64,000 nt of DNA from Cyclobacterium sp. 1_MG-2023 (GCF_030546805.1 NZ_JAUOPC010000011.1:1-64000), one strand, 5' to 3'; shown: positions 9,477-19,935, counted from the first letter of the stretch. Notes: generated from the sequence alone by a model not told the origin. Program-made: numbers and translations.

Positions 9477-12400
9477 ATGAATAAACCTATACGCTACCTT
9501 TCTGGGAAGGTGTCAAAAACCCTGTATTTAGGAGGCTTATTGCAATGTTTAATCTCTCCAAATCTTCAAGCTGAAGAGGGAGTAAGCATCGCAGAAACAA
9601 GCCCTGACAAAGCCACTTTTTCCTACCTGCACACAGCAATTGAAGACCTCAAAAATGTTTCCGGAACTGTTACAGACAATCAGGGTGAGCCTGTTCCCGG
9701 TGCAACCGTGGTCATTGAAGGATCCACGACCGGTACTGTTACTGATATTGATGGGAAGTTTAGTCTGGATGTTCCTGAAGGTGCAGTACTATTGATTTCT
9801 TTTATTGGATACGAAACACAAAGGATCAATCCCGGTAATCAAACAAACCTTAGCATTACCTTGGTGGAAGATGCTACTTCTTTGGATGAAGTGGTTGTAG
9901 TGGGATATGGCGTTCAAGAGAAAGTAAATCTTACAGGAGCCATTTCCACGGTTGATTTTGACGATGAATTAACCAATCGCCCCTTGACCAATGCCTCCCA
10001 AGCCTTAGGGGGAACTGCATCCGGTATTTGGGTAAGTCAAAACTCAGGAAAACCTGGCAGCGATGGTGCGCAAATTAGGGTAAGAGGATGGGGAACCCTC
10101 AACAATTCCAATCCACTGATCATTATTGATGGTGTGGAAGGTTCTTTCAATCAATTGAACCCCAATGATATTGAAAATATTTCCGTATTGAAAGATGCTG
10201 CAAGTGCTGCCATTTATGGTTCCAAAGCTGCCAATGGAGTGGTTTTGGTGACCACCCGAATGGGTAAAAAGAATGAGGCAATGCAGATAAATGTAAACTC
10301 CTATTTTGGCGTGCAATCTTTGGGCAGAAGGTATGATGTGATCAATAACAGTGCTGAGCACATGGAACTAACCAATACTGCTTTAATGAATGAGGGATCT
10401 ACGCCACTTTTTTCAGATGAACTGATTGCTGAATTTAGAAATGGAACAGACCCTTACAAATATCCCAATACAGATTGGTTTAAGGTAATTTTTAATTCAG
10501 CCAGTATTCAGGAACACAATATATCTATCCGTGGAGGTTCAGAGCAATCCTCCTCCTTTCTCTCATTCAATTACCTCAATCAGGATGGTATGGTGCCCAA
10601 TACAAATACGGAGCGCTATGGGTTGAGGGCAAATATTACTTCCAATGTAAAAGATTGGTTGACAGTCAGTGGTCGCTTCAATTATATTCACAAAGATTCA
10701 AATGAACCTTATGCCGACGTCACCTATGGTTCCTTAGGGAGGGTATTTGAAATGTTGGGTGGTTCTGCTCCCTACATCGCCCCATATACCCGAGATGGAA
10801 GGTTTGGTTCCGTTCAGGCAATCAGTGAAGATGGGAATTTGCTGTTCGACAATAGGAATGCCTTGATTGATGCCGCCAATGGCTTAACCAATACAGAGCA
10901 GAACATCCTGACGCTAAACTTAAGCGCAGATGTAAAACTTACGGATTATCTTTCCTTTAAAACCACAGTTTCTTCCAATGGAAACTGGAATTTGGTTGAT
11001 CGCTACAATACCAGTGTGTTTGGTTATACTGATACGGGAATTGAAACAACTACTAGGAACTATAACCGAGAAGGTTTAGAAATCAATAGGTCTCAGGTTT
11101 CTAGTCTGCAAAACAATTTGTTTTCCACCTTTAACTTTAAGAAGGATTACAATGAAATCCATAGTGTTTCCGCCATAGGAGGCATACAAGTGGAGACTTT
11201 TAAAGTAAAGAACATGTTTTCAAGACGTTCTGAACCACCGAAAGAAGGATTAACTCAGGTGGATGCAGGCACTTCCGGTATTCAAGGTGAAGGAAACATG
11301 AATGGCTTCCGCATATTTTCGTATTTCGGAAGGGCGAATTATACCCTGATGAGCAAATATTTATTTGAAGCCAACGTTAGGGCTGATGCATCCTCCAGAT
11401 TTAGTAAAGCCAATCGATGGGGAGTGTTCCCTGGATTTTCTGCCGGTTGGAGATTGTCTGAAGAAGATTTTATTAAAGATGTTTCTGCGATTTCTAACCT
11501 TAAATTGAGGGCTTCTTGGGGGCAATTAGGAAATCAGAATATTTCAGGTTATTGGCCTTACCTGACTGTAATTGGTCAAAATAACAATCTAAGTTACAGT
11601 TACAATGGAAGTTTTTCTCCAGGTGCTGCTGTAACTGCTTTAGTGGATGAGAACATTACCTGGGAAACATCATCCTCTTTAGATATTGGTTTAGAGGTAG
11701 GCGTTTTGGATGATAGGATTACTTTGGAAGCGGATTATTTTAGGAAAACGACCAAAGACATTCTTGTGCAGCTACCTATTCCATCGGTGATGGGAGGAAT
11801 TTCTTCCCCTTTTGAGAATGTCGGTCAAATGGAAAACAATGGCATTGAGTTTATCCTCAACTACAATAACCTAAAATTTGATAGGGATCAATTGGGATTC
11901 AATATGGGACTTAACCTGACTTATATCCAGAATGAAGTGACCAAATTTAGAGGGGGAGACTCTCCTGACCAATTGTACCTACTTAGAGAAGGTTACTCCT
12001 TTAGAACCCTTTATGGATTCAAGGCTATCGGCATTTATCAGTCAGACGATGAAGCCTTGGAACATATGCATGCCAACCCATTTACTCCTAAAGCTGGGAA
12101 TCTAAAATATGAGGACCTTAACAATGATGGCAGGTTGAACTATGAAGATAAGATGGCGCTGGGTAATACCTTACCAAAGTATACTTTTGGCATATCGCCA
12201 AGCTTTAAATTCAAAGGATTTGACCTGAATCTTCTGTTCCAGGGGATTTTGGGCGTTAACATGTACACCCAAAATAACTTTACTGACCTGGACTGGGAAA
12301 ATAGGATGATCTCTACCCGATGGAGAGATGCCTGGTCTCCCGAAAATCCGGATGCTGAAAACCCAAGCTTGAAATTCAATAATCCATGGGATAGCTACCA

Positions 12401-12653
12401 ATCTTCTTATTGGGTGAATGAGGTGAATTTCATCAAATTAAAAAATGTTCAATTGGGCTACTCATTTCCTACACCAATGGTAGAAAAATTGGGCTTACAG
12501 AAAATTTACCTTTATGTCAATGGGCAAAATATTTTTTCTATAGCCAGTGATGGGTACGAAGGTTATGATCCGGAAAGAAATACTTTCGATGCGGGTTATC
12601 AAGTGTATCCAACCCCTAGGATTCTTTCAGCTGGTATCAATTTAAATTTCTAA
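9477..12653 (+). CDS. SusC/RagA-type TonB-dependent outer-membrane transporter
   Basis: This 1058-residue protein is a SusC-like transporter that imports oligosaccharides across the outer membrane with a SusD lipoprotein lid. After a signal peptide it shows a carboxypeptidase-regulatory-like domain (about 58-145; VSGTVTDNQGEPVPGA), a TonB box-like segment (DEVVVVGYG), a plug domain (about 150-265; IRVRGWGTLNN, IIIDGVEG, LKDAASAAIYG) and a beta-barrel ending in a final Phe. No N-terminal STN domain is present, so it should not signal to an anti-sigma factor. susD starts four bases downstream, followed by five sulfatases, making this the entry point of the operon. Confidence 0.96.
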   Translation: MNKPIRYLSGKVSKTLYLGGLLQCLISPNLQAEEGVSIAETSPDKATFSYLHTAIEDLKNVSGTVTDNQGEPVPGATVVIEGSTTGTVTDIDGKFSLDVPEGAVLLISFIGYETQRINPGNQTNLSITLVEDATSLDEVVVVGYGVQEKVNLTGAISTVDFDDELTNRPLTNASQALGGTASGIWVSQNSGKPGSDGAQIRVRGWGTLNNSNPLIIIDGVEGSFNQLNPNDIENISVLKDAASAAIYGSKAANGVVLVTTRMGKKNEAMQINVNSYFGVQSLGRRYDVINNSAEHMELTNTALMNEGSTPLFSDELIAEFRNGTDPYKYPNTDWFKVIFNSASIQEHNISIRGGSEQSSSFLSFNYLNQDGMVPNTNTERYGLRANITSNVKDWLTVSGRFNYIHKDSNEPYADVTYGSLGRVFEMLGGSAPYIAPYTRDGRFGSVQAISEDGNLLFDNRNALIDAANGLTNTEQNILTLNLSADVKLTDYLSFKTTVSSNGNWNLVDRYNTSVFGYTDTGIETTTRNYNREGLEINRSQVSSLQNNLFSTFNFKKDYNEIHSVSAIGGIQVETFKVKNMFSRRSEPPKEGLTQVDAGTSGIQGEGNMNGFRIFSYFGRANYTLMSKYLFEANVRADASSRFSKANRWGVFPGFSAGWRLSEEDFIKDVSAISNLKLRASWGQLGNQNISGYWPYLTVIGQNNNLSYSYNGSFSPGAAVTALVDENITWETSSSLDIGLEVGVLDDRITLEADYFRKTTKDILVQLPIPSVMGGISSPFENVGQMENNGIEFILNYNNLKFDRDQLGFNMGLNLTYIQNEVTKFRGGDSPDQLYLLREGYSFRTLYGFKAIGIYQSDDEALEHMHANPFTPKAGNLKYEDLNNDGRLNYEDKMALGNTLPKYTFGISPSFKFKGFDLNLLFQGILGVNMYTQNNFTDLDWENRMISTRWRDAWSPENPDAENPSLKFNNPWDSYQSSYWVNEVNFIKLKNVQLGYSFPTPMVEKLGLQKIYLYVNGQNIFSIASDGYEGYDPERNTFDAGYQVYPTPRILSAGINLNF

Positions 12654-12657
12654 GGAC

Positions 12658-14220
12658 ATGAAGACCAATAAATACATTATATACTTATTGACGATCGTTT
12701 TATTATTACCATTATCAAGTTGTGATGACGATTTTCTAGAATTTTATCCCGAAGATAAAATTACTTCAGCCAATTTTCCTCAAAATGAAGAGGACATTAA
12801 ACTATTACTTAACGGTGTTTATGCCTTGATGCGGGAAAGATCCATTTACAATGAAGGATTATTTGGTTTTGGTGTTCTAGACGGTGCAACACCCAATGCT
12901 TTTAATTGGGGAAATACACCGATCGCAAGGGCAGGAACCGGTCAATTGAATTCTAGTGATGGAAGCATTGTCAATTTTAGATGGACGAGGTCCTATGCTA
13001 TAATCTTTAGGGCCAATTACCTTTTACAGGCCTTGGATCAAGTGGATATACCCGAAGAGGATAAATCCATCTACCGTGCAGAAGCTAGATTTCTACGTGG
13101 ACTGGCATATTCTATTCTTGCAGAAGGCTTTGGAGGTGTACCGATTATTTTGACAGCCATCTCTACAGAAGAAGCAAGGAATATTTCCAGAGCTAGTAGA
13201 GAAGAAACCTGGGATCAGGTAATGGCTGATTACAACATGGCAATTGATAATCTTCAGGCCGAAGCTCCTGAACTAGGTAGGGCAACCAAAGGGGCTGCAT
13301 TGGGGATGAAAATGAGGGCTTTACTTTACCAAGGTAAATATGAGGAAGTATTGCAAGTTATCAATGAAATCGATGCTTTGAATAAATATGGGCTTTTTCC
13401 AAGCTATGAAGGATTGTTCAGGTTAGAAAATGAAAATAACATGGAAGTGATCTTTGATATTCAATACATTTCCGGAGAAAACTCCCAAGGATCTTTGCAT
13501 GACCAGTATTGTGGAACAGGTACCGGCAGCTGGACCCGTGGAAGTCGCTATGTACCAACCGATGATTTGGTCAATGCTTATGAGATGATTGATGGATCCG
13601 AGGTTGATCCCAATAATCCTTATGAAGGGCGAGATCCCAGACTCGAGTTTACTGTAGTGGTACCGGGAGCCTATATATTGGGCTATAGGTTTCCTAATTA
13701 TGAATACCCTGGAGGAGCTTTCAATCATCCTGGAAACCGACTAAAGCACCTTAGTGCAAGAAAATACCGCATAGAGCCTGAAGCAGATTTGCCTCCTTCC
13801 GGCCAGTCCGGCCTAAATAATATTGTCTTAAGGTATGCGGATGTGATTTTATCTAAAGCCGAAGCGATAATTGAGACCAATGGGGATATTGATGAAGCCA
13901 TCAATTTGATTAATAGAATCCGGACGGAAAGGGAAGATGTGAAGATCAGCCCATTGCCTATGGGGCTTTCTCAGGAAGAAGCACGAGCAAAGCTTAGGCA
14001 TGAAAGGAGAATAGAGTTTGCCTTAGAAGGATTGTATTGGGCCGACATCAAAAGGTGGGGTATTGGTTCGGAAATTTACCCTGTCGAGGTAAAAGACCAC
14101 AATGGAAATGTGATTGAAACGAAGTTTCCGGATGGATACCTTGATTTTTATCAGTTGCTTCCAATCCCTGATAGTGAAATATCATTGAATGAAAACTTGA
14201 CCCAAAATCCGGGCTGGTAA
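12658..14220 (+). CDS. SusD/RagB-type nutrient-binding lipoprotein
   Basis: This 520-residue surface lipoprotein (lipobox LSSC, Cys22) has the SusD architecture: an N-terminal DDDFLEFYPEDKI segment, helical TPR-like repeats with FLRGLAYSILAEGFGGVP, and the C-terminal RHERRIEFALEGLYWADIKRWG signature. It binds the glycan at the cell surface and closes the lid on the preceding SusC protein. The start lies four bases after the susC stop, so translation is probably coupled. Ligand identity cannot be told from sequence. Confidence 0.95.
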   Translation: MKTNKYIIYLLTIVLLLPLSSCDDDFLEFYPEDKITSANFPQNEEDIKLLLNGVYALMRERSIYNEGLFGFGVLDGATPNAFNWGNTPIARAGTGQLNSSDGSIVNFRWTRSYAIIFRANYLLQALDQVDIPEEDKSIYRAEARFLRGLAYSILAEGFGGVPIILTAISTEEARNISRASREETWDQVMADYNMAIDNLQAEAPELGRATKGAALGMKMRALLYQGKYEEVLQVINEIDALNKYGLFPSYEGLFRLENENNMEVIFDIQYISGENSQGSLHDQYCGTGTGSWTRGSRYVPTDDLVNAYEMIDGSEVDPNNPYEGRDPRLEFTVVVPGAYILGYRFPNYEYPGGAFNHPGNRLKHLSARKYRIEPEADLPPSGQSGLNNIVLRYADVILSKAEAIIETNGDIDEAINLINRIRTEREDVKISPLPMGLSQEEARAKLRHERRIEFALEGLYWADIKRWGIGSEIYPVEVKDHNGNVIETKFPDGYLDFYQLLPIPDSEISLNENLTQNPGW

Positions 14221-14229
14221 TAAGCATGT

Positions 14230-14275
14230 ATTATCGGGCCCTACCTTGGTAACACCAGGGAAGGGCTCGGATAAT
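14230..14275 (+). promoter_or_regulatory. Intercistronic hairpin after susD
   Basis: ATTATCGGGCCCT (14230-14242) pairs with AGGGCTCGGATAAT (14262-14275) with one mismatch, and CCTTGGT/ACCAGG pairs inside the loop. No T-run follows, so it is more likely an RNA stability or partial-attenuation element than a full terminator. It sits between susD and the first sulfatase. Confidence 0.5.
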
Positions 14276-14310
14276 ATTAACCTGGGGAAACTGAATAAAA
14301 TAAGTGTGAA

Positions 14311-15639
14311 ATGAATGTGTCAAAAATACTTTGCCCGCTCCTTGTTTTAACCCTTTACCTGAGTGCCTGCAATCGTCAGGAATCGAAGCTGGATCCTCCT
14401 CCAAATTTCATTGTTATTTTAGCTGATGATTTAGGTTATGGAGGTCTTGGGGCTTATGGAGACATTAAGCTAAAGACGCCTAATATTGATTATTTGGCTA
14501 AAAACGGAATCCGTTTCACTGATTTTCATTCCAATGCCCCCGTGTGTTCACCTACCCGAGCTGCCCTTATGACCGGAAATTATCAGCAGCGGTCAGGTAT
14601 GGAAGGCGTAATATATGTTAGGGGAGAAACAAGAAAGGTGGGGCTTGATACAGCTCAGACGACTGTTGCCAAATTGCTGAAATCGGCAGGGTATCAAACC
14701 GGAATAATGGGAAAGTGGCATTTGGGATACCAAAAGCAATACAACCCTGTTCATCATGGTTTTGATACCTTTTTTGGGTATATAAGTGGGAATATCGATT
14801 ACCACAGCCATTATGACAATGCCGGAATCTATGATTGGTGGCATAACCTGGATAGTATTTATGAAGAGGGGTATGTGACCGATTTAATCACGCAGCATGC
14901 AGTGGATTTTATAAAAGATAATAAAGAAGCTCCCTTTTTTCTGTACGTTTCTCAGGAAGCCCCACATGTTCCATTTCAGGGGAGAAATGATCCGGCTTAC
15001 AGGTTCCCCGGTAAGGAGTTTAGCTATCATGGCCCTGTAAAGGATACTTTGGAAGTATACAATGAGATGGTGGAGGTAATGGATGAAGGAGTGGGAGAAA
15101 TCATGGATGCTTTGCGGGAAACAGGACTAGAAGAAAACACCCTGGTTTTGTTTATTTCCGACAATGGGGCGGAAGTATTTGGAAACAATGGAGAGTTAAG
15201 TGGAAATAAAGGCAACCTCCTGGAAGGAGGCCATAGGGTACCGGGTATTGCCTATTGGAAGGGCAATATTAAACCTGGAGAATCGGCCGAAACAATTATG
15301 AGCATGGATATTTTACCAACCTTACTGGAAATGAGCGGAGCTATTTTACCCGAAAAAACTAAATTTGATGGGGTTGATCTTTCCAAACACCTTTTCACGG
15401 GAGAACCCCTTCAAGAAAGGACCTTGTTTTGGAGGTATAGAAATCAGAAAGTGGCCAGGCATCAGGAATGGAAGCTTCTTCTTTCAGATAAGGATACCTT
15501 ATTGGTAAATTTGGAACAGGATCCATTGGAAAAACATAATCTTGCCATAGAAAAACCGCGCATTTTAAAGGAACTTCTGGACAAACTGGGAGAATGGGAA
15601 AAAGAAATGGGGCCGGTAGAAAAGATGAAGACCATCTAG
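14311..15639 (+). CDS. Sulfatase (S1 type), lipoprotein
   Basis: This 442-residue enzyme is the first of five sulfatases in the operon. Its signal ends in a lipobox (LSAC, Cys20). The metal site LADDLGYG is at 37-44 and the formylglycine motif CSPTR at 79-83. GKWHLG, ISDNGAE and NLLEGGHRVP complete the active site, so it should be catalytically competent once matured. It is the most compact of the group. It follows susD by 90 bases, across a hairpin, and is followed after 33 bases by the next sulfatase. Substrate unknown. Confidence 0.94.
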   Translation: MNVSKILCPLLVLTLYLSACNRQESKLDPPPNFIVILADDLGYGGLGAYGDIKLKTPNIDYLAKNGIRFTDFHSNAPVCSPTRAALMTGNYQQRSGMEGVIYVRGETRKVGLDTAQTTVAKLLKSAGYQTGIMGKWHLGYQKQYNPVHHGFDTFFGYISGNIDYHSHYDNAGIYDWWHNLDSIYEEGYVTDLITQHAVDFIKDNKEAPFFLYVSQEAPHVPFQGRNDPAYRFPGKEFSYHGPVKDTLEVYNEMVEVMDEGVGEIMDALRETGLEENTLVLFISDNGAEVFGNNGELSGNKGNLLEGGHRVPGIAYWKGNIKPGESAETIMSMDILPTLLEMSGAILPEKTKFDGVDLSKHLFTGEPLQERTLFWRYRNQKVARHQEWKLLLSDKDTLLVNLEQDPLEKHNLAIEKPRILKELLDKLGEWEKEMGPVEKMKTI

Positions 15640-15672
15640 TATATCATTTGCACAAATCGAAAAATATTTACA

Positions 15673-17064
15673 ATGTTACGTAATTTCATAGTCTTACTTG
15701 TCATCGCATTTACTTCTTATCAAGGGAGCTTGGCACAAAATAAAAAGTCACCCAATATTGTGCTGCTTTTTGCCGATGACTTGGGGTATAGGGACTTGAG
15801 TTGTTATGGTAGTACTCAGGTCAAAACACCAAACTTAGACAAACTTGCTGCCAAGGGAATAAGGTTTACTGATTTCTATGCAGGATCTGCGGTCTGCTCC
15901 CCCTCCAGGGCTGCTTTAATGACCGGGCGATCTTCTGTGAGGGCAGGCATCTACAGCTGGATCCACACTTCACATATTATGCATTTGGCTGAATCGGAGT
16001 TTACGACGGCTGAGTTATTGAAGAAGGCCGGCTATGCTACTGCCCATATCGGTAAGTGGCATTTAGGTTATGACTTGGAAGAAGCTTCGGGTCCCGGGCC
16101 AAATCCCGGAGATCAAGGCTTTGACCATTGGATTGCAACCGGTAACAATGCACTTCCCTCTCACGAAAATCCGGTAAATTTTGTCCGCAATGGGCAGGCT
16201 TTAGGTGAGGTAGAAGGTTTTTCGTCTCATATCCTCGCTGATGAAGCGATAGGTTGGCTTGAAAACCGTCCAAAAGACCAACCCTTTTTTATAAACCTAT
16301 GGTTTCACGAACCTCATCAAAAAGTGGCCGCACCGGAAAAGTTTCTATCCGAACACAAGGATACTAATCTCCCTGCTTACTATGGCAGTATAGAAAATAT
16401 GGATGCGGCAATTGGAAGAATATTGGAGGAGCTAGAAAATCAAGGGCTTATTGAAGAAACTTTGATCGTTTTTATGTCAGATAATGGAAGTTACCGAGGG
16501 GCCCATGGCAGCAACGGTGAACTGACCAAAGGCAAAACTACCTTGTGGGAAGGCGGAATTCGAGTGCCGGGGATATTTAGCTGGCCGGGAGTTATTGCAG
16601 AAGGGACCATAGAAAACAAGCCTGCCGGAGTGGTAGATGTTTTTCCCACGATTAAAGAAATTGTCGGAGGAGAAATTGATCCTGAAATTGTAATTGACGG
16701 TTCCAGCTTGCTTCCTCTATTTAAGGCGGGTAAATTTGAGCGTAGCAAGCCTTTGTATTGGTTTTATCCTCCATCCAGACCTGTTGCCGTAATCAGGCAA
16801 GGCCCCTGGAATTTGATTGCTGACCCTGAGATAGACATTCCCAGAGGGAATATGTTTCAAGAAGCGTATATTGGGATGATCAAAGAGACCAAGCTAGTTA
16901 ATTTTAGGCTGTATAACCTTAGAAATGACCCCAAACAAAATAAGGATGTGTCCTCAGATAATCCTGAAGTATTCGAAAGCATGAAAAAAGAAATGATCCG
17001 GTTACACGATGAAATTGTGGAAGAAGCGATTGACTGGAGAAGTTTCTCTTGGGACAATAATTAA
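15673..17064 (+). CDS. Sulfatase (S1 type), periplasmic
   Basis: This 463-residue sulfatase has a cleavable signal peptide ending in Leu-Ala-Gln (about residue 22) rather than a lipobox, so it is probably soluble in the periplasm. FADDLGYRD lies at 33-41 and the formylglycine motif CSPSR at 75-79. GKWHLG, MSDNGS and TTLWEGGIRVP are intact. The start follows the previous sulfatase by 33 bases, and the next follows by 23. The subfamily-specific substrate cannot be assigned by eye. Confidence 0.94.
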   Translation: MLRNFIVLLVIAFTSYQGSLAQNKKSPNIVLLFADDLGYRDLSCYGSTQVKTPNLDKLAAKGIRFTDFYAGSAVCSPSRAALMTGRSSVRAGIYSWIHTSHIMHLAESEFTTAELLKKAGYATAHIGKWHLGYDLEEASGPGPNPGDQGFDHWIATGNNALPSHENPVNFVRNGQALGEVEGFSSHILADEAIGWLENRPKDQPFFINLWFHEPHQKVAAPEKFLSEHKDTNLPAYYGSIENMDAAIGRILEELENQGLIEETLIVFMSDNGSYRGAHGSNGELTKGKTTLWEGGIRVPGIFSWPGVIAEGTIENKPAGVVDVFPTIKEIVGGEIDPEIVIDGSSLLPLFKAGKFERSKPLYWFYPPSRPVAVIRQGPWNLIADPEIDIPRGNMFQEAYIGMIKETKLVNFRLYNLRNDPKQNKDVSSDNPEVFESMKKEMIRLHDEIVEEAIDWRSFSWDNN

Positions 17065-17087
17065 ATTCAAATAATAAAATATAAAAA

Positions 17088-18452
17088 ATGAAGATAACCG
17101 GATGGAAGCACATAGGGCTAACCTGTCTTATGTTAGGTTTAGGAATTGTGCATGCTCAAACCTTAAAGAACAGCAAGAAACCCAATATTTTAATTATTTT
17201 CACTGATGATCAGGGGTATCATGATGTCTCATATTATGGCACAGAAGATATTCAAACACCCCATATTGATGCCATTAGAAATGATGGGATGCAGTTCGAT
17301 TATTTCTATACCAATTCTCCCGTTTGTGCCCCCACTAGGGCTTCTTTGATGTCGGGTCGGTATCCGGATCATGTAGGCGTACCCGGCTTGGTGAGGTCCA
17401 ATCCTAAAAACAATTGGGGGTATTTAAACCCAGAAACAGTATTGTTGCCCGCCATGCTTAAAAAAGGTGGGTACCACACTGCTCATATAGGGAAATGGAA
17501 TCTTGGACTAGAACATCCGAACCTTCCCAATGACCATGGATTTGACTATTTTCATGGATGGTTAGAAGACATGATGGACGATTATATCACCCATAGAAGA
17601 CATGGGAAAAATTATATGCGTTTGAATGAAGGAGTTATTGATCCTAAAGGGCATGCCACCGATCTTTTTACTGAATGGTCAGTGAATTATATACAAGAGA
17701 GAGAAAAGAAAGAAGATCCTTTTTTTCTGTATTTGGCCTATAATGCGCCTCACTTTCCAGTGCAACCTCCAAAGGAATGGGTTGAAAAGGTGAAAAAAAG
17801 AGAGCCGGGATTACCTGAAAAAAGAGCCAACCTAATTGCATTTATTGAACATCTGGATGATGGTATTGGTCAGGTAATCAATGCACTAAAAGAAACCGGG
17901 CAATATGAAAACACCCTAATTATTTTCACCAGTGATAATGGGGGGCACCTTCCTGATCTGGCAAACAACGGTTTATTGAGAGATGGAAAGCAAAGCATGT
18001 ATGAAGGAGGGTTACGTGTGCCTACTGCCATCTCCTGGCCTGCAAAAATCAAAGCTGGTACCAGTTCTGATCAAGTGAATTTATCCATGGATATTTTCCC
18101 TACACTTACCGAAATAGCTGGTGTTCCTTTGGATCATGATATCAATGGAAGAAGTTTTCTTTCCACACTATTGGGAGAAACCATGCGGGAAGAAGTCAGA
18201 CCTTTGTATTTTGTAAGAAGGGAAGGGGGGACAAGGTATGGTGGAAAAGCCTACCATGCCTTACGTTTAGGAGATTGGAAATTACTACAAAACAGCCCTT
18301 TCCAACCTATGGAGCTATATAATCTCAAAGAAGACCCTTATGAGAAGAATAATATTATAATGGAAAATAAAGAGGTTTTTCAAAAATTAAATGCTTATTT
18401 AATGTCTCATATTCAGGAAGGGGGCAAAGTTCCTTGGCAAAAACCTGAATAG
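17088..18452 (+). CDS. Sulfatase (S1 type) with His-to-Asn change in GKWHLG
   Basis: This 454-residue exported sulfatase (signal ending near VHAQ, residue 24) carries the metal motif FTDDQGYHD, the formylglycine motif CAPTR at 80-84, TSDNGG and SMYEGGLRVP. The normally conserved GKWHLG reads GKWNLG: Lys136 is kept and the His position is Asn138. That His contacts the sulfate in characterised enzymes, so the change could alter specificity or activity. The rest of the active site looks complete, so I do not call it inactive. Third sulfatase of the operon, with 23- and 37-base gaps to its neighbours. Confidence 0.92.
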   Translation: MKITGWKHIGLTCLMLGLGIVHAQTLKNSKKPNILIIFTDDQGYHDVSYYGTEDIQTPHIDAIRNDGMQFDYFYTNSPVCAPTRASLMSGRYPDHVGVPGLVRSNPKNNWGYLNPETVLLPAMLKKGGYHTAHIGKWNLGLEHPNLPNDHGFDYFHGWLEDMMDDYITHRRHGKNYMRLNEGVIDPKGHATDLFTEWSVNYIQEREKKEDPFFLYLAYNAPHFPVQPPKEWVEKVKKREPGLPEKRANLIAFIEHLDDGIGQVINALKETGQYENTLIIFTSDNGGHLPDLANNGLLRDGKQSMYEGGLRVPTAISWPAKIKAGTSSDQVNLSMDIFPTLTEIAGVPLDHDINGRSFLSTLLGETMREEVRPLYFVRREGGTRYGGKAYHALRLGDWKLLQNSPFQPMELYNLKEDPYEKNNIIMENKEVFQKLNAYLMSHIQEGGKVPWQKPE

Positions 18453-18489
18453 CTCAAAAAGTTTTTTATTAATTATAAGATCAAAAAAA

Positions 18490-19935
18490 ATGAAATCAAG
18501 TATCCCCGGAATAGCCTTAAGTCTGTTAATCAGTTGTATAGGTTTTTTTATTACCTCTGCAGAGGCAAGGCAAGAAGCCGAAAAGCCCAATATAATTGTA
18601 ATTTTTGCGGATGACTTGGGTTATGGAGACTTGGGGGTGTTTGGTCATCCCTCCATTAAAACACCTAATTTGGATAAAATGGCCTTTGAGGGGCAGAAAT
18701 GGACCAATTTTTATGTTGCTGCTCCGGTTTGTACACCTAGTAGAGCAGGACTTCTTACCGGAAGGTTACCTATCCGATCAGGGATGAGCAGTGACAAAAG
18801 AAGGGTGCTTTTTCCGGATTCTGATGGTGGGCTACCACAATCAGAAATAACAATAGCTAAAGCATTAAAGGGAAATGGTTACCAGACTGCGGCAATTGGA
18901 AAATGGCACCTAGGGCATAAGTCACCTTACCTTCCTACAGATCATGGTTTCGACAGTTATTTTGGCATTCCTTACTCCAATGATATGGATAAGATTGACA
19001 AGACAGATCACTTTACTTTGACCGATAATGAAAAATTTGATGCTTATAATGTTCCCTTGATGAGGGACACTGGAATTGCCGAAAGGCCAACCGATCAGCG
19101 CACCCTTACCAAGAGGTATACAGAAGAGGCAGTCTCTAAAATCAAAGCCTTTAAAGACGAACCATTTTTCATCTATTTGGCCCATAATCTGCCACACATT
19201 CCATTGTTCAGGTCTGCAGCATTTAAAGATCAGTCTTTGGGAGGAATATACGGAGATGTAATTGAGGAGATAGACTGGTCTGTGGGTCAAATTCTTTCCA
19301 CCTTAAAGGAAGAAGGGATTGCAGAAAACACCTTGGTGGTCTTCACTTCTGACAATGGACCTTGGCATGTGTTCAAAACCCATGGTGGAACCGCAGGTCT
19401 ATTAAGAGGTGCCAAAGGAGGTACTTTTGAAGGAGGAATGAGAGAACCAACCGTTTTTTGGTGGCCTGCTCAAATCAAACCCGGTGTAGTGATGGATATG
19501 GGAACCACAATGGATCTTTTACCTACATTTTGTGCCATATCAGGTACTGCATTGCCCAATGATAGGGTGTATGATGGTTACGATATATCCGGCTTATTGA
19601 AGGGTACAGGAAAAAGTGAAAGAGAAACGGTATTTTACTATCGAGGTCAAAGAGTATATGCCATCAGAAAAGGAGATTACAAGGCGCACTTTATTACACA
19701 GCTAGAATACGGTAATCCTACGGCACATCCGGTAACTCAGCCTGAAGTGATCGTAGAAAATAAGGCCACTGTTTTAGAAACGCCTTTATTGTATAACGTC
19801 AATGTAGATCCCGGTGAACGATTCAATATCGCCGCAGACCATCCTGAGATAATTGCTGAGATAAGAGCGGAATTGGCTGCTCATCAAGCGACTATTGTTC
19901 CTGTGGAAAATCAACTTGAAAAGTATCCTAAATAA
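18490..19935 (+). CDS. Sulfatase (S1 type), periplasmic
   Basis: This 481-residue sulfatase has a signal peptide ending near AEARQ (residue 28). FADDLGYGD lies at 39-47 and the formylglycine motif CTPSR at 81-85. GKWHLG, TSDNGPW and TFEGGMREP follow, and the C-terminal region has the typical small beta-sheet with DPGERFN. The intact motif set suggests a working enzyme. It shows the general arylsulfatase A/cerebroside-sulfatase-like layout, but substrate cannot be inferred. Fourth sulfatase of the operon. Confidence 0.94.
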   Translation: MKSSIPGIALSLLISCIGFFITSAEARQEAEKPNIIVIFADDLGYGDLGVFGHPSIKTPNLDKMAFEGQKWTNFYVAAPVCTPSRAGLLTGRLPIRSGMSSDKRRVLFPDSDGGLPQSEITIAKALKGNGYQTAAIGKWHLGHKSPYLPTDHGFDSYFGIPYSNDMDKIDKTDHFTLTDNEKFDAYNVPLMRDTGIAERPTDQRTLTKRYTEEAVSKIKAFKDEPFFIYLAHNLPHIPLFRSAAFKDQSLGGIYGDVIEEIDWSVGQILSTLKEEGIAENTLVVFTSDNGPWHVFKTHGGTAGLLRGAKGGTFEGGMREPTVFWWPAQIKPGVVMDMGTTMDLLPTFCAISGTALPNDRVYDGYDISGLLKGTGKSERETVFYYRGQRVYAIRKGDYKAHFITQLEYGNPTAHPVTQPEVIVENKATVLETPLLYNVNVDPGERFNIAADHPEIIAEIRAELAAHQATIVPVENQLEKYPK

